From Undaria pinnatifida (Eukaryota; Sar; Phaeophyceae; Laminariales; Alariaceae): a stretch of DNA of 64,000 nt. The translations under genes were made by a program, and so were the position numbers. The stretch covers positions 13,394,978 to 13,458,977 of the forward strand of contig JABAKD010000021.1 in the NCBI GenBank assembly GCA_012845835.1. The letters are read 5' to 3'. Below the pieces are notes generated by a model, which worked only from the letters and a program-made list of their open reading frames with translations, was not told where the DNA came from and did not search any database. Positions 33,328 through 44,529 of the stretch are shown here, piece by piece (the stretch's first letter is position 1; each line of letters starts with the position of its first letter).

Positions 33328-33378
33328 CGCTATAGCGCACTAACGATTTCAGGCCGCTAGAGGCAGCAGAAAGACGAG

Positions 33379-33790
33379 ATGGAAGGGGCTGCAACTGCGA
33401 TGCAGATGGCAGCGCTTCGAGAGGAGATGGAGGGGATGAGGAGAGAATTAGCAGCAGCAAAGCTGCAGCCGCGACGAGCGAGGCCCAGCGCGCAGAACTG
33501 GAGAGAGAGAGGGCTGCGGACCAGAGGAGAACGACAGCTGGAGCACGTTCACCACTGTTAATCATACCCGGTCTGCACCCACCCCCAAATTTGATGGTAG
33601 CAAGGATGCTTGGCCTCCATGGAGGCAGAGGTTTCGTTTCTTTCTTGGTGCTAGGGGATGCCGTACTGCTATTAGAGAAACTGACAACCCGGTTTTGGTA
33701 GGCGACGATGACATCACTCATGAGGAGCTGTTGTCGAAGCATCGTACGTACGGAATCAGGGTCGTACGTCAGAGCCTCAAGGGTTAATGC
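33379..33790 (+). pseudogene. Shortened copia Gag
   Basis: An ATG at 33379 opens a charged, probably coiled-coil start (MAALREEMEGMRRELAAAKL). After a frame change there is PKFDGSKDAWPPWRQRFRF and GDDDITHEELLSKHRTYG. The rest of Gag, the zinc knuckle and the protease are missing, and the next sequence is already integrase. This is a deletion derivative. Confidence 0.55.
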
Positions 33791-35438
33791 TGATGCAGCG
33801 ATCGCTGCGGCTGTGCTGGCCCCGGGAAGGATGCAGCAGATCGATATCAACGACCTGCATGTTTCCCTTGCACACTCCCACGCTGCGACCTTGCGTGAGA
33901 CGGCCCGCCAGATGAGTGTAAAGGTCACGGGGGACTTGGTGCCGTGTGCTGGTTGTTCTCAGGCAGAGGCGAGGAAGATGCCTGTTCCGTGGTCGACGCG
34001 CTGCCGCGCGAAGAAACCCCTAGAGCGCCTGTTCGTCGACTTGTCGGGGAAGAAGCGTCCGCCGTCTGGTGGTTTTCAGTATCTGATGATGATTGTTGAC
34101 GACTTCTCGCGGTTTGGTTGGACTCATTTCCTGAAGAAGAAGTCCGACGTCCCCGCTGTTTTCGGGAAATTCCTGTCTGACATCCGTGCGCTGGGCACCC
34201 CGTCTGTTGTGAAGTGCGTGCGTTCGGATAACGGCACGGAGTTCACGAAGGCAGAGTTCGTGACACTGCTCGACAGCCTTCGCATCCGTCGCGAACACAC
34301 TCCCGTCAACTCTCCGAAGCACGACGGCGTGGTCGAGCGCCTTATTGGTGTGACGCTCGAGCTTGCGATGGCATCTTGTCTGGAGGCCCCTCGTCTGTTC
34401 GGTGGTGTGCCGATGCCGCCGACAGGGCCTCTCTGGGCGGAAGCGTGTGCATTCGCATCCGACGTCCTGAACATGACAGCGAGGGTGAGGGACAGGCCGG
34501 ACATGCTCTCCCCGTACCAGAAATTTTACGGCAGGGCACCGTTCCCACGGCTGCTCCCCTTCCTGAAACCTGGCCTCCACCACGTGGCGCGGACAAGCAA
34601 AGAAGGGCCGAAGGCGGAGCCTTGCTTTTATTTGAACAGCGGCAGCAACCACGGGACGGACGGATGCAAGATCCTGCTCCCGTCCGGCCACAGATCGTAC
34701 TCTCGTGATGTTACTTGGGAGCACCCGAGGGAGGCGTTCATTGGGCTGCTGCCCGCGGCATGGGGAGATGGACCCCCGGCGCCGACGCCGTCGCCGGCGG
34801 TGCCGGAACCCCTGGAAGGGGCGGAAGCATGGTTCGAGCCGCCGTCGCCACCGCCGCCAGCACCAGTGCCAGCGCCAGCTGCACCAGTGCCAGCGCCGGA
34901 TCCACCAGCGCCACCGCCGCCAGCGCCGGTGCAAGCATCAGCGTCACCGCCCCCGCCTAAACCGCCGCCGCCACCGCTCTTGTCGCCGCTACAGCCGCCA
35001 CCACCGCCGCCGCCGCCGCCGCCACTGTTGCTGACGGTGCCGATGCCGGCAGTGCAGGCCCAGCCGCAGCAGCCGACGCCATCGCGGCAGCCGTTTTCGC
35101 AACGCGCCACCCGGGAGCTGGGGTCGCATAACAACCCAGGACAGGAGGAGAGCGAGGTGCAGCGTGGGCGGACGCGAGGTGAGACCGCGCGCCATCAGGG
35201 GGGTGTGGGGCATGGGCTGCTGTCTCTGATGGCGGCGCGAGAGGGTATCGGTCACATACTCTTTCACCAAGCTCCACCGCACCAAACCCCCCCCCTGCCC
35301 ACGTGGCCGGCGAACGAGCTCTCGACGCCGAACTCGTATCGCGAAGCATGCGCCGACGAGCATTCAGGCGTCTGGCGCCAGGCGATGGGGAAGGAATACA
35401 GCGGATTAGCGGATGCGGGGAAATTTGGGGACACGTAG
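33708..35438 (+). pseudogene. copia integrase and Pro-rich linker (stop before RT)
   Basis: The integrase has an HHCC zinc module (H51, H56, C80, C83 in this frame) and a catalytic triad D111, D174, E210 in FVDLSG, SDNGTEF and VVERLIG, i.e. the D..D(35)E spacing. It is followed by YGRAPFPRLLPF and GSNHGTDGCKILLPSGHRSY, then a proline-rich linker of about 110 residues and the pre-RT region (SYREACADEHSGVWRQAMGK). The frame ends in TAG at 35436-35438. The same frame continues after it, with a second stop TGA at 35472-35474 where Trp of the AKW motif is expected. Residues 1-40 are out-of-frame Gag sequence. Confidence 0.85.
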
Positions 35439-35474
35439 CAGCCAGACGGGCTCAACGTCTTTTCGGCAAAGTGA

Positions 35475-36854
35475 GTGTACGCATGGAAGACGAACGAGCA
35501 TGGCGACGTGATACGGGCAAAGGCGAGGCTAGTGGCAAGGGGTTTCAACCAACGTGAAGGTATTGATTTCTTTGAGACGTTTGCTCCGACGCCTGCAGCG
35601 TCCTGCATTCGTTTGTTGGGTGCCCTTGCTTGCGAGTTGAACTTGGACTTGTGTTACTTTGATGCCGAGCAAGCGTTCGTTCAGTCGAGCCTTGACGAGG
35701 ATGTTTTCATGCGCTTGCCAAAGGGCTGCGGAGAGATGTCTGGTATTATAGTGCGGTTGGACCGCAGTCTCTACGGCTTGAAGCAGGCGTCGAGATCATG
35801 GCACAACCACCTTGTCACTCACATGAAGAGCCTTGGATTTGAGCAGTGTCTTGCTGATGCATGCGTCATGCGACTGGTCGAGTCTGGCTCTGTGACCATA
35901 GTAACAGTAGTGCATGTGGATGATATCTTTGCGGTGGGAGAGAAGAGTAGGTGTGACCAGTTCTGCGATGACCTGAACCGCCTTGTCCCGATCAACAACC
36001 TGGGCGAGTTGAAGTGGTATGCGGGCTGTCGTTTTATGAGGGATTTGGAGGCTGGAACTTTGACGATCTCGCAACAAGCCTTCGCCGAAAACACCGCGAC
36101 TAAGTTTGGGGTGTGTTCTGGTAGGGCGACCCCACTCCCAACCGACCTGAAGCTCGAGAACTTTGACGAGGATGAACCCCAGGGTGACTGGCCTTTTCGC
36201 GAGCTTGTAGGCTGCTTGATGTGGCTTGCAAACCAAACCAGGCCGGACGTCGCAAACGCGGTAAGAGCGGTAGCCAGGTACTCGAACTCGCCGAAAGAGA
36301 TACACTGGAAGGCTGCGATTGGTATTTTAGAGTACGTGTTTTGTACGAGTGATTTTGGTATTACGTTTGAGAGGGGAGGTGGGCTTGAGCTGGTAGCTTT
36401 TGCGGACGCGAACTATGCCAGCAAGGCCACCGATAGGAGGTCTGTTTCGGGTGGGGCTGTGATGTGTGCGGGTGCTAGTGTATGTTGGTTTTCGAGGACA
36501 CAGAAATGCGTCACGCTTTCTACCACTGAAGCCGAGTACGTTGCACTCGCTGACACCATCAAGGAAGCAATGTTTTTGAGGTACGTGTGGTGTTTCATCT
36601 TCCCAGGTCTTAGTGCACCATGCATCACAGTTTTCGAGGATAACGAGGGGGCCAAGCACCTGGCACAGAACCCGGCGTGCACGTCGAACTCAAAGCACAT
36701 CGACGTGCGACATCACATTCTGAGAGAACTTGTGTTTCGGGGAGAGTTTGCCATTGTGCATGTACCGACTGCGGAACAACACACGGATTTCCTGACAAAG
36801 CCACTCAACAGAGAGGCTTTTTGCTTTCACCGGAACTTTCTGATGAATATGTGA
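35475..36854 (+). pseudogene. copia reverse transcriptase and RNase H
   Basis: A 459-codon frame in phase with the integrase frame. The RT starts at VYAWKTNEHGDVIRAKARL. Motif A is CYFDAEQAF (D63), the YGLKQASR.W motif follows, and the catalytic pair is in VHVDDI (D149, D150). RNase H has FADANYASKATDRRSVSGG, TLSTTEAEYVALAD, FEDNEGAKHLAQNP and SKHIDVRHHILREL, and closes with EQHTDFLTKPL. The domain itself looks intact; it is cut from integrase only by the two upstream stops. Length and order fit a Ty1/copia pol. Confidence 0.9.
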
Positions 36855-37947
36855 TCTGTTTTGGGACGCCAGCTGGGCAGATTTATTATTGTTTTTGTTT
36901 TAGAGTCGTTCTCAATGGTGGTACCGTCTCTGGCTGTCTGGCCTGAGCGGCTTTTCTGATAGTTCGGAAAATACATTGATCTTGATTGACTGGTTGACTG
37001 ATTGAACGAGGATTCGATAATGGAGGATTTTGATTGAGTTTCTGATTTGGCTTGTGGGGTTCAGGTTGGGTTGTGGTTTTTGAGTGATGGTTTTCGGGCA
37101 TTGAATTTACTGCCTGTTTACTGATTAAAGTAGGGAATACATCGTACGGTATTGAGATTTGTATTGAGGATCTTTCAGGTTTTGAGATTCTTGCAACGTG
37201 CAGTAGATCTGGAGTTAGTACTACTGGATAAATTTTCATCGACCTATCGACACCGAGCTGATGGCCGTCTGATTATCGAGGCCATACGCCCCTAGTTTCG
37301 GCAGCTGAGTGTCTTGGAAGATTGTTGAAGTTTGAGCCAGCATCGTTTAGGTTAAATACTGCTGTGCCAACATGCTCACCCTACGCATTCAAGCTGAGTG
37401 TTGAACGGGTTTTTCGAGACCAGGGCAGTAAAGGAATATCGTCTCTGTCTGGTTTCGGTTTTTGATTGATGGCTTTCGGGCACAGAAAATTCTGCCTGTT
37501 TACTGATGAAAGTAGTTAATGCTACTGTGCGGATACTTCTTATGCTGTTTTTGTATCGTCTCTGCCTCATGCAGCCTATGACCGTGACATCAGGAAAGCT
37601 GTATTGTTGGTTGTCAGGGAGGTGCTGAAGTTGAAGCCAGTATGGATTAGTTTTTGAATTTGAAGGAGTTGGCGTCGTCGGTAGGTATTAAATTTTGAAT
37701 TTGAACGAGTTGGGGTCGACGGCAGGTATTCAGTACGTGAATTTGGGATGTGTGATATTGAATCGGGAGGATGATTTGTGGTTTTCGGGACTGCTATGAG
37801 GTGTGACCATGATATGATATTGTGATGCTTTGTTGCCATACTGTTCACCATGCAGGAAAGATATTAGTTGATGGGACTGTACACCTGTTTGGTACGCATA
37901 CTGCGGACGTGTGGTGTCGCACGGTATCGATTGCAAAGCAGGGAGGA
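36855..37947 (+). other. Long copia 3' untranslated region with internal duplications
   Basis: About 1.1 kb between the RNase H stop and the 3' LTR, without coding capacity. Two segments repeat: GATGGTTTTCGGGCA with GCCTGTTTACTGATTAAAGT at about 37085 and again at about 37470, and a unit of about 45 bp with TTTGAATTTGAAGGAGTTGG at about 37656 and 37695. Confidence 0.6.
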
Positions 37948-38204
37948 TGTTGATTGTGCTTGTACTCGATACAGCAGGTACGATGACGGTTACATATATT
38001 AGGGAGTTCATATACTTGGTGAGGCTTTATTGAAATAGAATGCGTGCCAGTTCTATCCGATCGTCTGTCGCGTGCTCTCTGCTCGACACTTCGAAGTCCT
38101 ATAATATATACATATGTGGTTTATGTCTACAGCTGGAGAATAACAGCACTTGGAGCTCGTCTGTCTGCGCAAGCACCTGTCTGGCGCCTGGGGTCGTATC
38201 AACA
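37948..38204 (+). repeat. 3' LTR, copia at 33071
   Basis: 257 bp, same TGTTGAT/ATCAACA ends as the 5' LTR. It differs from it at about six sites, all substitutions. Confidence 0.92.
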
Positions 38205-38234
38205 CAACAACAACAACAACAACAACAAAAACAA

Positions 38235-38312
<78 letters not shown>

Positions 38313-38319
38313 AAAACAA

Positions 38320-38350
<31 letters not shown>

Positions 38351-38351
38351 C

Positions 38352-38398
<47 letters not shown>

Positions 38399-38420
38399 AA
38401 CAACAACGATAACAACAACT
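38205..38420 (+). repeat. (CAA)n microsatellite, right part
   Basis: About 70 CAA/AAC units with a few AAAAAC and CCACAAC interruptions. It is the continuation of the tract at 33005-33070 that the copia split. Poly-N, -Q and -T frames here are artefacts. Confidence 0.92.
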
Positions 38421-38779
38421 TGCAGGTGTGTTTGCCCTTTCACTTGAATTTTACTCGCGATATAGTCTAACATACTGCTGTGTGGTGCCCACATCGTGCT
38501 CGCGTACTCTCTAGCTCGTACAACACGTACAGAGAGCAGAAGAACACGAAGAGTGTTAGCCGTACGTAGATGGAGGGGGGCAGCATCACCCACATTCGGA
38601 GTCGTACGTGTGATCTCTTTTCTGAGAGTAAGAGAGTTGAAAATCTAAATCCACGAGATTTCAAAAGCAGAAGCGATAAGATTGAATATCAAAGTATAGA
38701 CCTTGCCGCTAACAAAGGATCTCTATAACTTGTCTCTAATTTTTTTTCATTATCTCTACTATCATTCAGGAGAAAACAT

Positions 38780-38880
38780 TTTGAGGACGTCAGCCGTGAG
38801 TTCGACGAATTTCAGGTCGTCAATTCTCATCTTTGCAAGCTGCATTGTTGGTGCTTGCAATATAATAGGAGTATTATGTA
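38780..38880 (+). repeat. AGGACGTCAGCCGTGAG repeat, copy 1
   Basis: GAGGACGTCAGCCGTGAGTT, CGACGAATTTC.GGTC, CTCATCTTTGCAAGCTGC and TTGTTGGTGCTT recur at 44533-44615 and partly at 44781-44815. It lies directly before CACTCC copy f. Confidence 0.5.
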
Positions 38881-38891
38881 ACACGAAAATA

Positions 38892-39365
38892 CACTCCTAC
38901 CTCCAGCTGTGAGATCGAAGATTTCGTCGAAACTCATCTTTGCAAGCTTTGTATGATACTCCGATCGCGCGTATTACGAGTTGTGTGTCCTCATTTTAGA
39001 ATACAGGTCGGTGACTCCCCTTACAACTAGAGTGTAGCTATCAGGGTCAACAGGGTGATGTTAGTCAGTCTGTGCGCGGAAACTAGAAAAACCCGTTTCT
39101 GAGGAGGACCAAATTTAACAGCTGTGTGTGGAGGGGAATGTATCCGTTTATCAAGTGAATCCTGTAAGTCGAACAACCGGTGAGGGGGGGGCGGAGTTTT
39201 GAAGGACGTGGGGGCCTGGTTTTGATCAAAAGCGAGCGGGGTTGGAGGGGGGGGGGAAGGGGCGGGAGGGGGGGGGGGGGGGGGGGGGGGACGCGCAGGC
39301 AATTTGTGCGTGGAAGCTATAAACCCTTTCAAGGGAATAAATCTGACGGTTTTGGAAAAAAAAAA
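38892..39365 (+). mobile_element. CACTCC-family element, copy f
   Basis: Starts CACTCCTACCTCCAGCTGTG, so the end carries a small duplication. Landmarks: GATCGCGCGTATTACGAG, GGTCGGTGACTCCCCTTACA, AACTAGAAAAACCCG (mutated TATA box), TTGATCAAAAGCGAGCGGGG and a 23-base G tract at 39268-39290. The right terminus is not found. Confidence 0.65.
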
Positions 39366-40724
39366 AGTGAAAAAAGCAATATATATTCTAGTCTACAAGG
39401 GTGAATTATAATTGGGAGGGGTCCTCTTTTTTGTCCACTATCATGGTGAGTGTTGGTAATTATACTTTAGGTGGGGAATTTGAGCTAGATCTAACATCGT
39501 ATGTGCTTTAAAAAATTGTTACTACTACTGCTCCATCATATGTACAAGGGCTGCTTCGCAAATTTCAAATTCAAATTGTTTGCAGCCGTCAACGGCAATT
39601 CCCTCTCAACAGCCAGCAATTGGCCAACTTCAAAAAAAAGTACAAAAAAGAAGTTGCTGAAAAAGCAAAATAAACGAATTAAAAATATCAGAGAGCAAGC
39701 AGTAAAGATCAGAGAATGAGAGCTAAAAAGTAAGTAAGAATGAGACTAGGGAAAGCAAGGAAGGCAAGGAACTTAAGGACGGTTCTTTTTCCCAGCAACT
39801 AATTTTCTTTTCGGCAATCACGGGCTGAGAAGGGCTGAGAGGGGAGAGGATATGCCGAGCGAGACGTCCGAGGGGGGCGAGGTCTAGGCTGTACTTTCCA
39901 GTCCTGCAGGGTCGTGGCCGCGTCTGTTTTCTCAACCACTCAAGATTGTAAATTATTCTTTCCTCCCACAGAGAATTTTGTTGCACATTATCACTCCAGA
40001 TCAAAGCACTTGTCACCCCCTCGCGCGCGTTACAGGGCGCGCAGCGGGTGGGCACCCCATCGTCAGGGTAGATTGTTCCCCTCCCCAAGCTGCCAAAGAA
40101 TAGGATGAGCTGAATCGATGGTCTCTTGCCCAGTAACGAGGCTGTTACAAACCCAACAAAATTTCACCAGTCGTACAAACAGTAGTTGTTGTTGTTGTCT
40201 CACATTAACTCCATGCCAAACATCTACCAGGTAGAGTCTATCGTCAAACAAAGGTGCTGGAGCCATGGGAAGATTGGAAAAACCAAATAAAGTCAAAATT
40301 TTTCCGGGAAATACTACACTTTCCCGCCTAAGAACGCACGATACGAAGAAGAAGGCGCACAAGTGAAATTATCAAATGTGCAAACTGAACTCACATGAAT
40401 GGCGTCGGGTATCCACTCGACTACGGCATAAGAGTTCCCCCGTTCCCACAACAAACCAAGTCGCGGCTACAAACTACAGCGGTTGGGCTGCCTGTACCGT
40501 ACGAACCGCACGGTACTCGTGAGTATAGACCAACGCGTCTGCTGTCTGGAATGTTGTCAGAGTGACGACCAGCAGGTATGCAGTAAAAAAAGAGCAATCA
40601 AACCAAAAACCAACTTACAAATATCAACGATCGCCCCGTCTTCTCGGGTTATCTGACAGGTTGAGCAAAGGTACGACACCCGTGCCTGAAAATTGAAATT
40701 AAACAACTTCTTGACACAAAATAC
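39366..40724. other. No recognised feature
   Basis: Short frames only. I see no motif, LTR or RNA gene. Confidence 0.35.
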
Positions 40725-41806
40725 CAGGGTTCAAGTCGGGATATATCCCGACGACAAAATCCCACCGTAGTAGGCGGGATCTTTGATACCGGCATATTCC
40801 GGCATATTTAGGTGGTCCCGGATACCGTCGAGAGCTGTACCAGAAAAAACCCAGTCAGTCCCGGTTACGTTTAAAATATTAAGGCAAATGGCACTAGGGC
40901 CTGGATGAACCCACGTGATTTTCGAGTCCCGGTTACCGCCCAAAGGGTACCGGCATATTTCAATCCCGACAGAAAAATACCGTTTTTTTTCAAGTACCGG
41001 ATACCGCCCGAAAAGTACCGGCATATTGCAATCCCGGCACAAAAGTACTGGTATAATGGATTGCCGGGATTTCGTGCACCTTTTCTCTGGCCGAGTGGTC
41101 TTGGAGATAGTTTGTATCTCCATAATAACATCTTAAATGCGGGGTTCGTTTCCTTTCAACCAGGTTTCATCTTTTCTTTCGAGTGTTTTTTTTCATTCTT
41201 CTGCATGCAGATTTTTTTTTCTTTTTCGGTGCTGTGAGGTCCATTTGTTTTATTTAGATTTTTTTTTGGTACGGAGCGGCCTTTTCGGCAGAACCATTTT
41301 TTATTGGGTAGACGGCAGCCGTGCAGACCAACACCAGCCACATGCCTACACCTCCTAGCGTGTGCGGTCCAGCAGAACAATGAGCGCTTCGGATGGGAAC
41401 CCCAGTGCTGAAGGTAGTGCAGAGGCCTCGTCGGACAAGGTGTCTGTGCCTGGTTCGGGTGCAACCGTCCCCCACTGATGACCCGGCGAAGCCAACCGTT
41501 CTACTACCGGTCAGGCTAGCTAGCTGGTTTACTTCATTCGCATCTATTTCCGGCATTTTGCATTCCCGGCGCAAAAGCGCCGGCACATTTTGCTGTACCG
41601 GGTACCACCGAGGGCGGTCCTGGCATGTTGCTTTCCCGGTGAAAATGTACCAGCATACATATATACATTGTCCCGGATACCGCGAACTTCGAAGGCGGTA
41701 CACCGTAAAAAAACTTAGTCCGGGCAGCTCGGCCAAAGTATCCCGGCACATTGCATTCCCTTCCCGTTGCGACCCGACATTGTAGCCCGTCCCGACCTCA
41801 ACCCTG
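40725..41806. mobile_element. Nonautonomous hAT-like element with TACCGG subterminal repeats
   Basis: The left end is CAGGGTTCAAGTCGGGA and the inverted right end is CAGGGTTGAGGTCGGGA, 15 of 17 identical, with the CAG terminus typical of hAT. Dense GGTACCGG, CCGGGATACCG and ATATTCCGGCAT words fill both subterminal regions. No transposase is present. The flanking octamers CAAAATAC and AAAATTTC agree only partly, so the target duplication is eroded or the termini differ slightly. The next element inserted exactly at its right end. Confidence 0.65.
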
Positions 41807-41813
41807 AAAATTT
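41806..41813 (+). repeat. hAT target-site duplication, left copy
   Basis: GAAAATTT directly before the terminal CAG. It is repeated exactly at 44407-44414 directly after the terminal CTG. Confidence 0.9.
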
Positions 41814-44406
41814 CAGCGATGTTCACGGAGTAAGATCCGCACCGCGATGCGTTTTTTTTGTTTTTAGAATCTGACGGAGCGGAGCGGAGCGCATATTCGC
41901 TCTAGCCAAAAGTTGTGGATTGTCACGGTGCGGATTTCCGTCCATAAAAAATCCACGGATTACGACGGAACGGATATCTGTATGTTCATGAATGTCACAG
42001 AGCGGAGCGGATTTTTTAATTTGTCACGGAGCGGACCGCAGCGGATATTCGCTCACAGAAAAAGTCACGGATTTTGACGGAGCGGATATCCGTCATCGAG
42101 ATTTGCGCGGATTATTGCGGAGTGGATATCCGTCAGACGGATTTTTTCACGGAGCGGATTGTCCACTCCGCCGAGCAAACCGTACAAATCCGCTGCGTTT
42201 CTCCACGCAAAACCGTGTCCATGAATCCGTAATATTGGACGGTTATCCGCGGATGTTGACCGGATTTCTCCTCAAATCAGAAACTACGGAAAGACACGTT
42301 GTTCTCGGAGTTATACATGGCGGAGGGGGGTGGCTACGAGCAGGGAATGAATCGCGCGCACGAACGCGTCGGGTCCCTTTCATAAGAAAGGATGTCTGAA
42401 AGAAACACTTGGATTAGGAGAGGGGTGAAAAAGAAATAGAACAGAGTGACCAGAGTTGGTACAGCAGGCGCGCAAAAGCAGGAACTCCGCGCATATCTCT
42501 GGAAAATAGGTAAGTACGTAAGTACTCCTACAATGTACCAGATACTTCACCAATTCCATCGCCGCGACAACAACAAAATACAGGAAAATAAGACATAGAA
42601 AACAGAGAAAGAAAAACAGCAGGAGTGGAACATGGAGACACTTTTCTCAGCAGCAACAGCGGTACATGGTGAGACCACCGAAGTACCGAAAATGCGAAAA
42701 TTCGAAAATTCGAAAATTCAGCCCGGGCGAAAGAAGGGAAAAACGGAAAAAATAGGGATACAGATCAACTCAATGGCAGTGAAAGATGAGCGCCTGCACC
42801 CGTCTGCTCCAACCCTACCGCTCGCCACTCGCTACTCATGGAGTTCGATTACGACATCCTTCCCGGCCTCTGCGGCCTGCACCTCGACCACTTTAGCCTT
42901 TGCTTTCTCCTGCTCTTGAGAGATTTTTTCGATCAAATCTCCAAGCTTCTTAACCTCCGGCATGAGATCCGGGTTAGTCCTGAGGAACATCAGTTTCTCA
43001 ACGCGGTCGGGTGTCGTACGGCGACGAAGGCTAGGATGCACCAACCCCAGCTGTGAGAACTCCCTCTCCGACTGGCAGCTTGTGTTGTCGATGCGAAGGT
43101 ACACGCGGGCAAGCACGGATAAGATGGGAAATTGCGCCGCTGCCATGACGTTTCTGTGGGGATCAAGCCGCGGGCTTCCAGCATCACGCCAGTAGCCCAA
43201 CACGTCGAAGTCCTTATTGTTCGCTACGGCGGGTAGGTGCTCGTACCCCTCCACGTCGTTGCTCATGTGAATCTGTATGGTCGGTCGTGCAGTGCCGCCC
43301 GCCGTCCGCACAGCTGCCGCTGCTGCTTCTTCAAGCCGGCGCTGGCGCCTGTCGTAAGCATTGCCGGCCACGGCACGCCGTTTCGCCGGAGGGGGATCGG
43401 TGGAAGCCGTTGTCACGGGAGCAGCGGACTCCAAGCCGCGGTGGCGATGTCTTCCAGCGAATTCTGCACTTGTTCTAGTGCCGCGCTGGCTTGTCCTTGG
43501 GTTACGACGCCCCTACAGGTGTGGCTCTCGAACGTCTTGGTGCGGGGGTCGAAAAAAAAGGCCAAGAACTCCACGTCGGAAGTCGGGATGACGATCTTGC
43601 TCCCCTCGAACTCAGCGGCGATGGTCGTGAGCGCTGTCCTGACGACTTCCGTGAGCTCCCACGTTTGCACCACCGGGCCTGGTTCCACCTTGGGCCCGTG
43701 TTTTCTCCTGCTGGGCCAGACAATCGTCTCGATCTCGCGGACTCTCTCAGCATAGCACCGACGCCGTGGCAGAGGTAGATTGCGCGGCTGAGCAGTCCCT
43801 CGGCACCGCCCTGGATCTTTGTAACCACTATCTTCAGCGGCTCCAGTACGCAACAGAGCTCATTGAGCACCTTCCATTTCTCGGGCGAGAGACCGCGATG
43901 GGTCATGTCAGGACGCGTTTTGAGAAACTCGACCACAACTTCCTCGAGGATACCCGCTATTCAGAGCAATTGTTCAAGGCCCAAAACCCGTGACATTCAC
44001 AAGGTTTAATCCGTCACTGTACCACGGATTGGTCACGGATCATCTACGGAGCAGACCAATTCGCTCCGTAAATAATCCGTTACTGACGGATCTGGTCACT
44101 GGAAAGAAACATCATACGGAGCTGTGCGAATTTTATTTTGTTGTGACGAAGCGAATATCCGCGCTCTCTCCAAATCACGGATTTTTGCGGAGCGGATTTC
44201 TGCCTTGAAAAAGTTTGACAGAGCGGAGCGGGTTTCCAGAATTCGTCACGGAGCAAAGCGGAGCGGATATCCGCCCCTGACTTACTTCACCGATCTGGAA
44301 GGATCGGTTATCCGTTGTCTAGTTTTGTTACGGAGCGGTGCGGTTTGTCAATCCGCTCCGTAAATATTCGCTCCGCGGACTTTTTTTCACTCCGTGGACA
44401 TCCCTG
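41814..44406 (-). mobile_element. hAT transposon, 2593 bp, broken transposase
   Basis: The left end CAGCGATGTTCACGGAGT and the inverted right end CAGGGATGTCCACGGAGT match at 16 of 18 positions, and GAAAATTT flanks both sides as an 8 bp target duplication, the hAT hallmark. Subterminal regions (41870-42180 and 44140-44370) hold many GGAGCGGATATCCGTC-type palindromic words, likely transposase-binding repeats. A minus-strand transposase remnant lies in the middle. Confidence 0.93.
42832..43960 (-). pseudogene. hAT transposase, N-terminally truncated and frameshifted
   Basis: Read on the minus strand in three successive frames. First VEFLKTRPDMTH and WKVLNELCCVLEPLKIVVTK (43936 to about 43750), typical of the late catalytic region of hAT transposases. 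Then ETIVWPSRRKHGPKV and FLAFFFDPRTKTFE. Last, from 43434, the C-terminal dimerisation domain: DVLGYWRDAGSPRLDPHRN, FPILSVLARVYLRIDNTSCQ, SEREFSQLG, RRRTTPDRVEKLMFLRTN. The two frame changes and the absence of the BED zinc finger and first catalytic part mean it is dead; the element can move only with help. Confidence 0.85.
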
Positions 44407-44414
44407 GAAAATTT
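44407..44414 (+). repeat. hAT target-site duplication, right copy
   Basis: GAAAATTT, identical to 41806-41813. Confidence 0.9.
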
Positions 44415-44529
44415 CGGGCGGTCGTTCCCCATGAAGGGTATACAACTCTACCAACCCTACAAAAATCAGAGACGTCAAGCAGTAGCATTATTGGTAGTGA
44501 TGTGTTGTCGTGCCTCATTTTTTCAAAAT

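Larger units (their letters stand above)
33071..38204 (+). mobile_element. Ty1/copia element with intact LTRs
   Basis: The two 257 bp LTRs differ at about six positions. Each begins TGTTGAT and ends ATCAACA, a perfect 7 bp inverted pair. A purine tract GCAGGGAGGA precedes the 3' LTR. Flanks are AAACA on the left and CAACA on the right, near matches inside a CAA microsatellite, so the target duplication is probable but blurred. The inside holds a shortened Gag, integrase and RT/RNase H in copia order (integrase before RT). In-frame stops and the Gag deletion make it nonautonomous. Confidence 0.92.

Noticed and set aside
34020-34934. A 304-codon minus-strand frame opposite the copia integrase
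   Set aside because: Arg/Trp-rich shadow of a GC-rich coding strand that has clear integrase motifs. The same applies to 26571-27356 (-).
38040-38600. Several frames rich in poly-Gln, -Asn, -Thr, -Val or -Cys
   Set aside because: They are produced by the (CAA)n microsatellite in all six frames. The same applies at 54522-54800.
42632-42919. A plus-strand frame inside the hAT element
   Set aside because: It overlaps the C-terminal dimerisation domain on the opposite strand and has no motif of its own.
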